In this document: piece after piece, positions 6,754 through 7,629 of the stretch
Layout of the letters: each line of letters opens with the position of its first letter
How positions within the stretch are numbered: position 1 is the first letter of the stretch
DNA from: Lachnospiraceae bacterium
Lineage (GTDB): Bacteria; Bacillota; Clostridia; Lachnospirales; Lachnospiraceae
DNA length: 7,629 nt
Direction: 5' to 3'
NCBI GenBank assembly: GCA_003488965.1
Contig: DNJW01000164.1
Span: forward strand, 1-7,629
The notes under the pieces: generated by a model
What the model saw: the letters and a program-made list of their open reading frames with translations, nothing else
The model's database searches: none
Told to the model about the DNA's origin: nothing
Translations under genes and position numbers: made by a program

Positions 6754-7454
6754 AAAAAGCAGTAATGGTAGATTATCGAAAATTTCGTTTCAGCAAATTG
6801 AATACTCCGGAATTTGAACATCTGAAATACCTAGCTTACTGGCCCATTTTTGGATTCCTTTTCCTTACAGTGGAACGACTGTGGATTCGGGACAGCTATT
6901 ACCCTGTATCATGTAGTTTGGACGACAGGATACCATTCTGCGAGTATTTTTTGATTCCCTATCTGTTCTGGTTTGTTTTTTTGGTTGGAATACATATCTA
7001 TACGCTTTTGTATGATACGGAATCTTTTAAAAGGCTGATGAAGTTTATTATCATATCCTATTCGGCGGCAATGCTGATTTACATTTTGTTTCCGAATTGT
7101 CAGGAACTCCGCCCCGTAGTATTTGAGCGGGATAACATATTTACACGCTTTATAGAGGGATTTTACCGGTTTGATACCAACACGAATGTATGCCCGTCCA
7201 TTCATGTAATCGGCTCCGTGGCGGTCATGCTTTGTGCATGGAATAGCAGGCATTTTAGTACGACAGGCTGGAGAATTGCTTTTGGTCTGGTAGCTATATT
7301 GATTTCCATATCTACGGTGTTTTTAAAGCAGCATTCGTTGGTGGATGTCATTGCAGCGGTTCCTATATGCGTGATTGCGTATATGGTTTCATTTAAAGAA
7401 TATAGGAAAGGAAAAATCTGTTATGAAACGGAAAATAGAATACAGGAAATATAA
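6750..7454 (+). CDS. PAP2-superfamily membrane enzyme, inositol-phosphorylceramide-synthase-like type
   Basis: This 234-residue protein has about six membrane helices (near 29-46, 65-87, 97-115, 152-166, 174-193, 197-214). The three PAP2 catalytic blocks are recognisable but variant: CQELRPVVF (117-125, with Arg121-Pro122), CPSIHV (148-153, His152, Ile where classical phosphatases have Gly in PSGH), and STVFLKQHSLVDV (188-200, nucleophile His195 and Asp199). This spelling is common in the PAP2_3/IPC-synthase-like branch, which includes enzymes that transfer a phospho-headgroup between lipids as well as lipid phosphatases. Either removal of phosphate or headgroup exchange at the outer face is possible. 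The ATG at 6750 overlaps the glycosyltransferase stop (ATGA), indicating coupled translation; no classical strong binding site is needed. Its 3' end overlaps the next gene by 32 bases. The N-terminal 28 residues are cytoplasmic and charged. Confidence 0.88.
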   Translation: MKKAVMVDYRKFRFSKLNTPEFEHLKYLAYWPIFGFLFLTVERLWIRDSYYPVSCSLDDRIPFCEYFLIPYLFWFVFLVGIHIYTLLYDTESFKRLMKFIIISYSAAMLIYILFPNCQELRPVVFERDNIFTRFIEGFYRFDTNTNVCPSIHVIGSVAVMLCAWNSRHFSTTGWRIAFGLVAILISISTVFLKQHSLVDVIAAVPICVIAYMVSFKEYRKGKICYETENRIQEI

Positions 7455-7629
7455 GAGGCAGGATAAAAAAGAACTCACAAGAATTCTGGCAGAACAGATT
7501 TATAATTATTTTTTTGAGAAAGAGAAAGATGCCCAAAAGTATTCCCGTTTTATGCTGAATCGAGCCATAGGAACCTGTAAATATAAGAAGGTGGCTGTGA
7601 CCGGGGAAAAGATTGTCGGGGCAATCTTT
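7423..7629 (+). CDS. Probable GNAT-family N-acetyltransferase, N-terminal part (cut by window end)
   Basis: From ATG 7423, 69 codons run open to the last base. AGGAAAGG (7404-7411) upstream is a plausible though slightly distant ribosome binding site. The residues fit the opening of a GNAT fold: beta strand IEYRKYKRQDKKEL (5-18), a helix to about residue 50, then the strand pair KVAVTGEKIVGAIF (56-69), which matches the 'protein detail, turn, G-x-I' pattern of GNAT beta 2-3. The acetyl-CoA site (Q/RxxGxG/A) would lie beyond the window, so the family call is moderate. It overlaps the PAP2 gene by 32 bases and belongs to the same operon. It is rich in lysine and aromatic residues, unlike its membrane-embedded neighbours, and should be cytoplasmic. 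Confidence 0.6.
   Translation, partial: MKRKIEYRKYKRQDKKELTRILAEQIYNYFFEKEKDAQKYSRFMLNRAIGTCKYKKVAVTGEKIVGAIF

Overview
The window looks like chromosome of a low-GC Gram-positive gut-type Firmicute, most likely a Clostridia/Lachnospiraceae member. This rests on AT-rich codon use, strong GGAGG-type ribosome binding sites, tightly overlapping genes all on the + strand, and protein families typical of that group. The taxon is inferred from style and cannot be proven here. No RNA genes, CRISPR arrays, insertion sequences or phage genes were seen.

The window holds two transcription units. The left unit (1 to about 3662) has three genes. The first is the 3' part of a fused gene encoding a MATE-type multidrug/organic-cation exporter followed by a cytidylate-kinase-like domain. 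It overlaps by ATGA a membrane-anchored alpha/beta hydrolase gene. That is followed after 16 bases by a DUF368 (PopT-type) polytopic membrane protein, a family now linked to recycling of undecaprenyl phosphate. A 15-bp hairpin ends the unit.

The right unit (3772 to the window end) starts with a near-consensus promoter (TTGACA, 18 bases, TATAAT). Two related 21-base operator-like boxes in opposite orientation flank its -10 box. The genes follow with overlaps or short gaps: a MarR regulator, a CDP-alcohol phosphatidyltransferase, a CrtO-like acyltransferase, the decayed start of a second MATE gene, a UgtP/MGDG-synthase-like glycosyltransferase, a PAP2-family membrane enzyme of the inositol-phosphorylceramide-synthase-like type, and the start of a probable GNAT acetyltransferase cut by the right edge.

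Read together, the right unit looks like a MarR-controlled operon for making or remodelling a membrane (phospho)glycolipid: headgroup transfer, acylation, glycosylation and phosphatase or headgroup-exchange steps sit side by side. The MATE remnant suggests the ancestral operon also carried a transporter. The combined pathway and its product are inference; the individual enzyme families are well supported by motifs. This operon is the best candidate in the window for an undescribed system.
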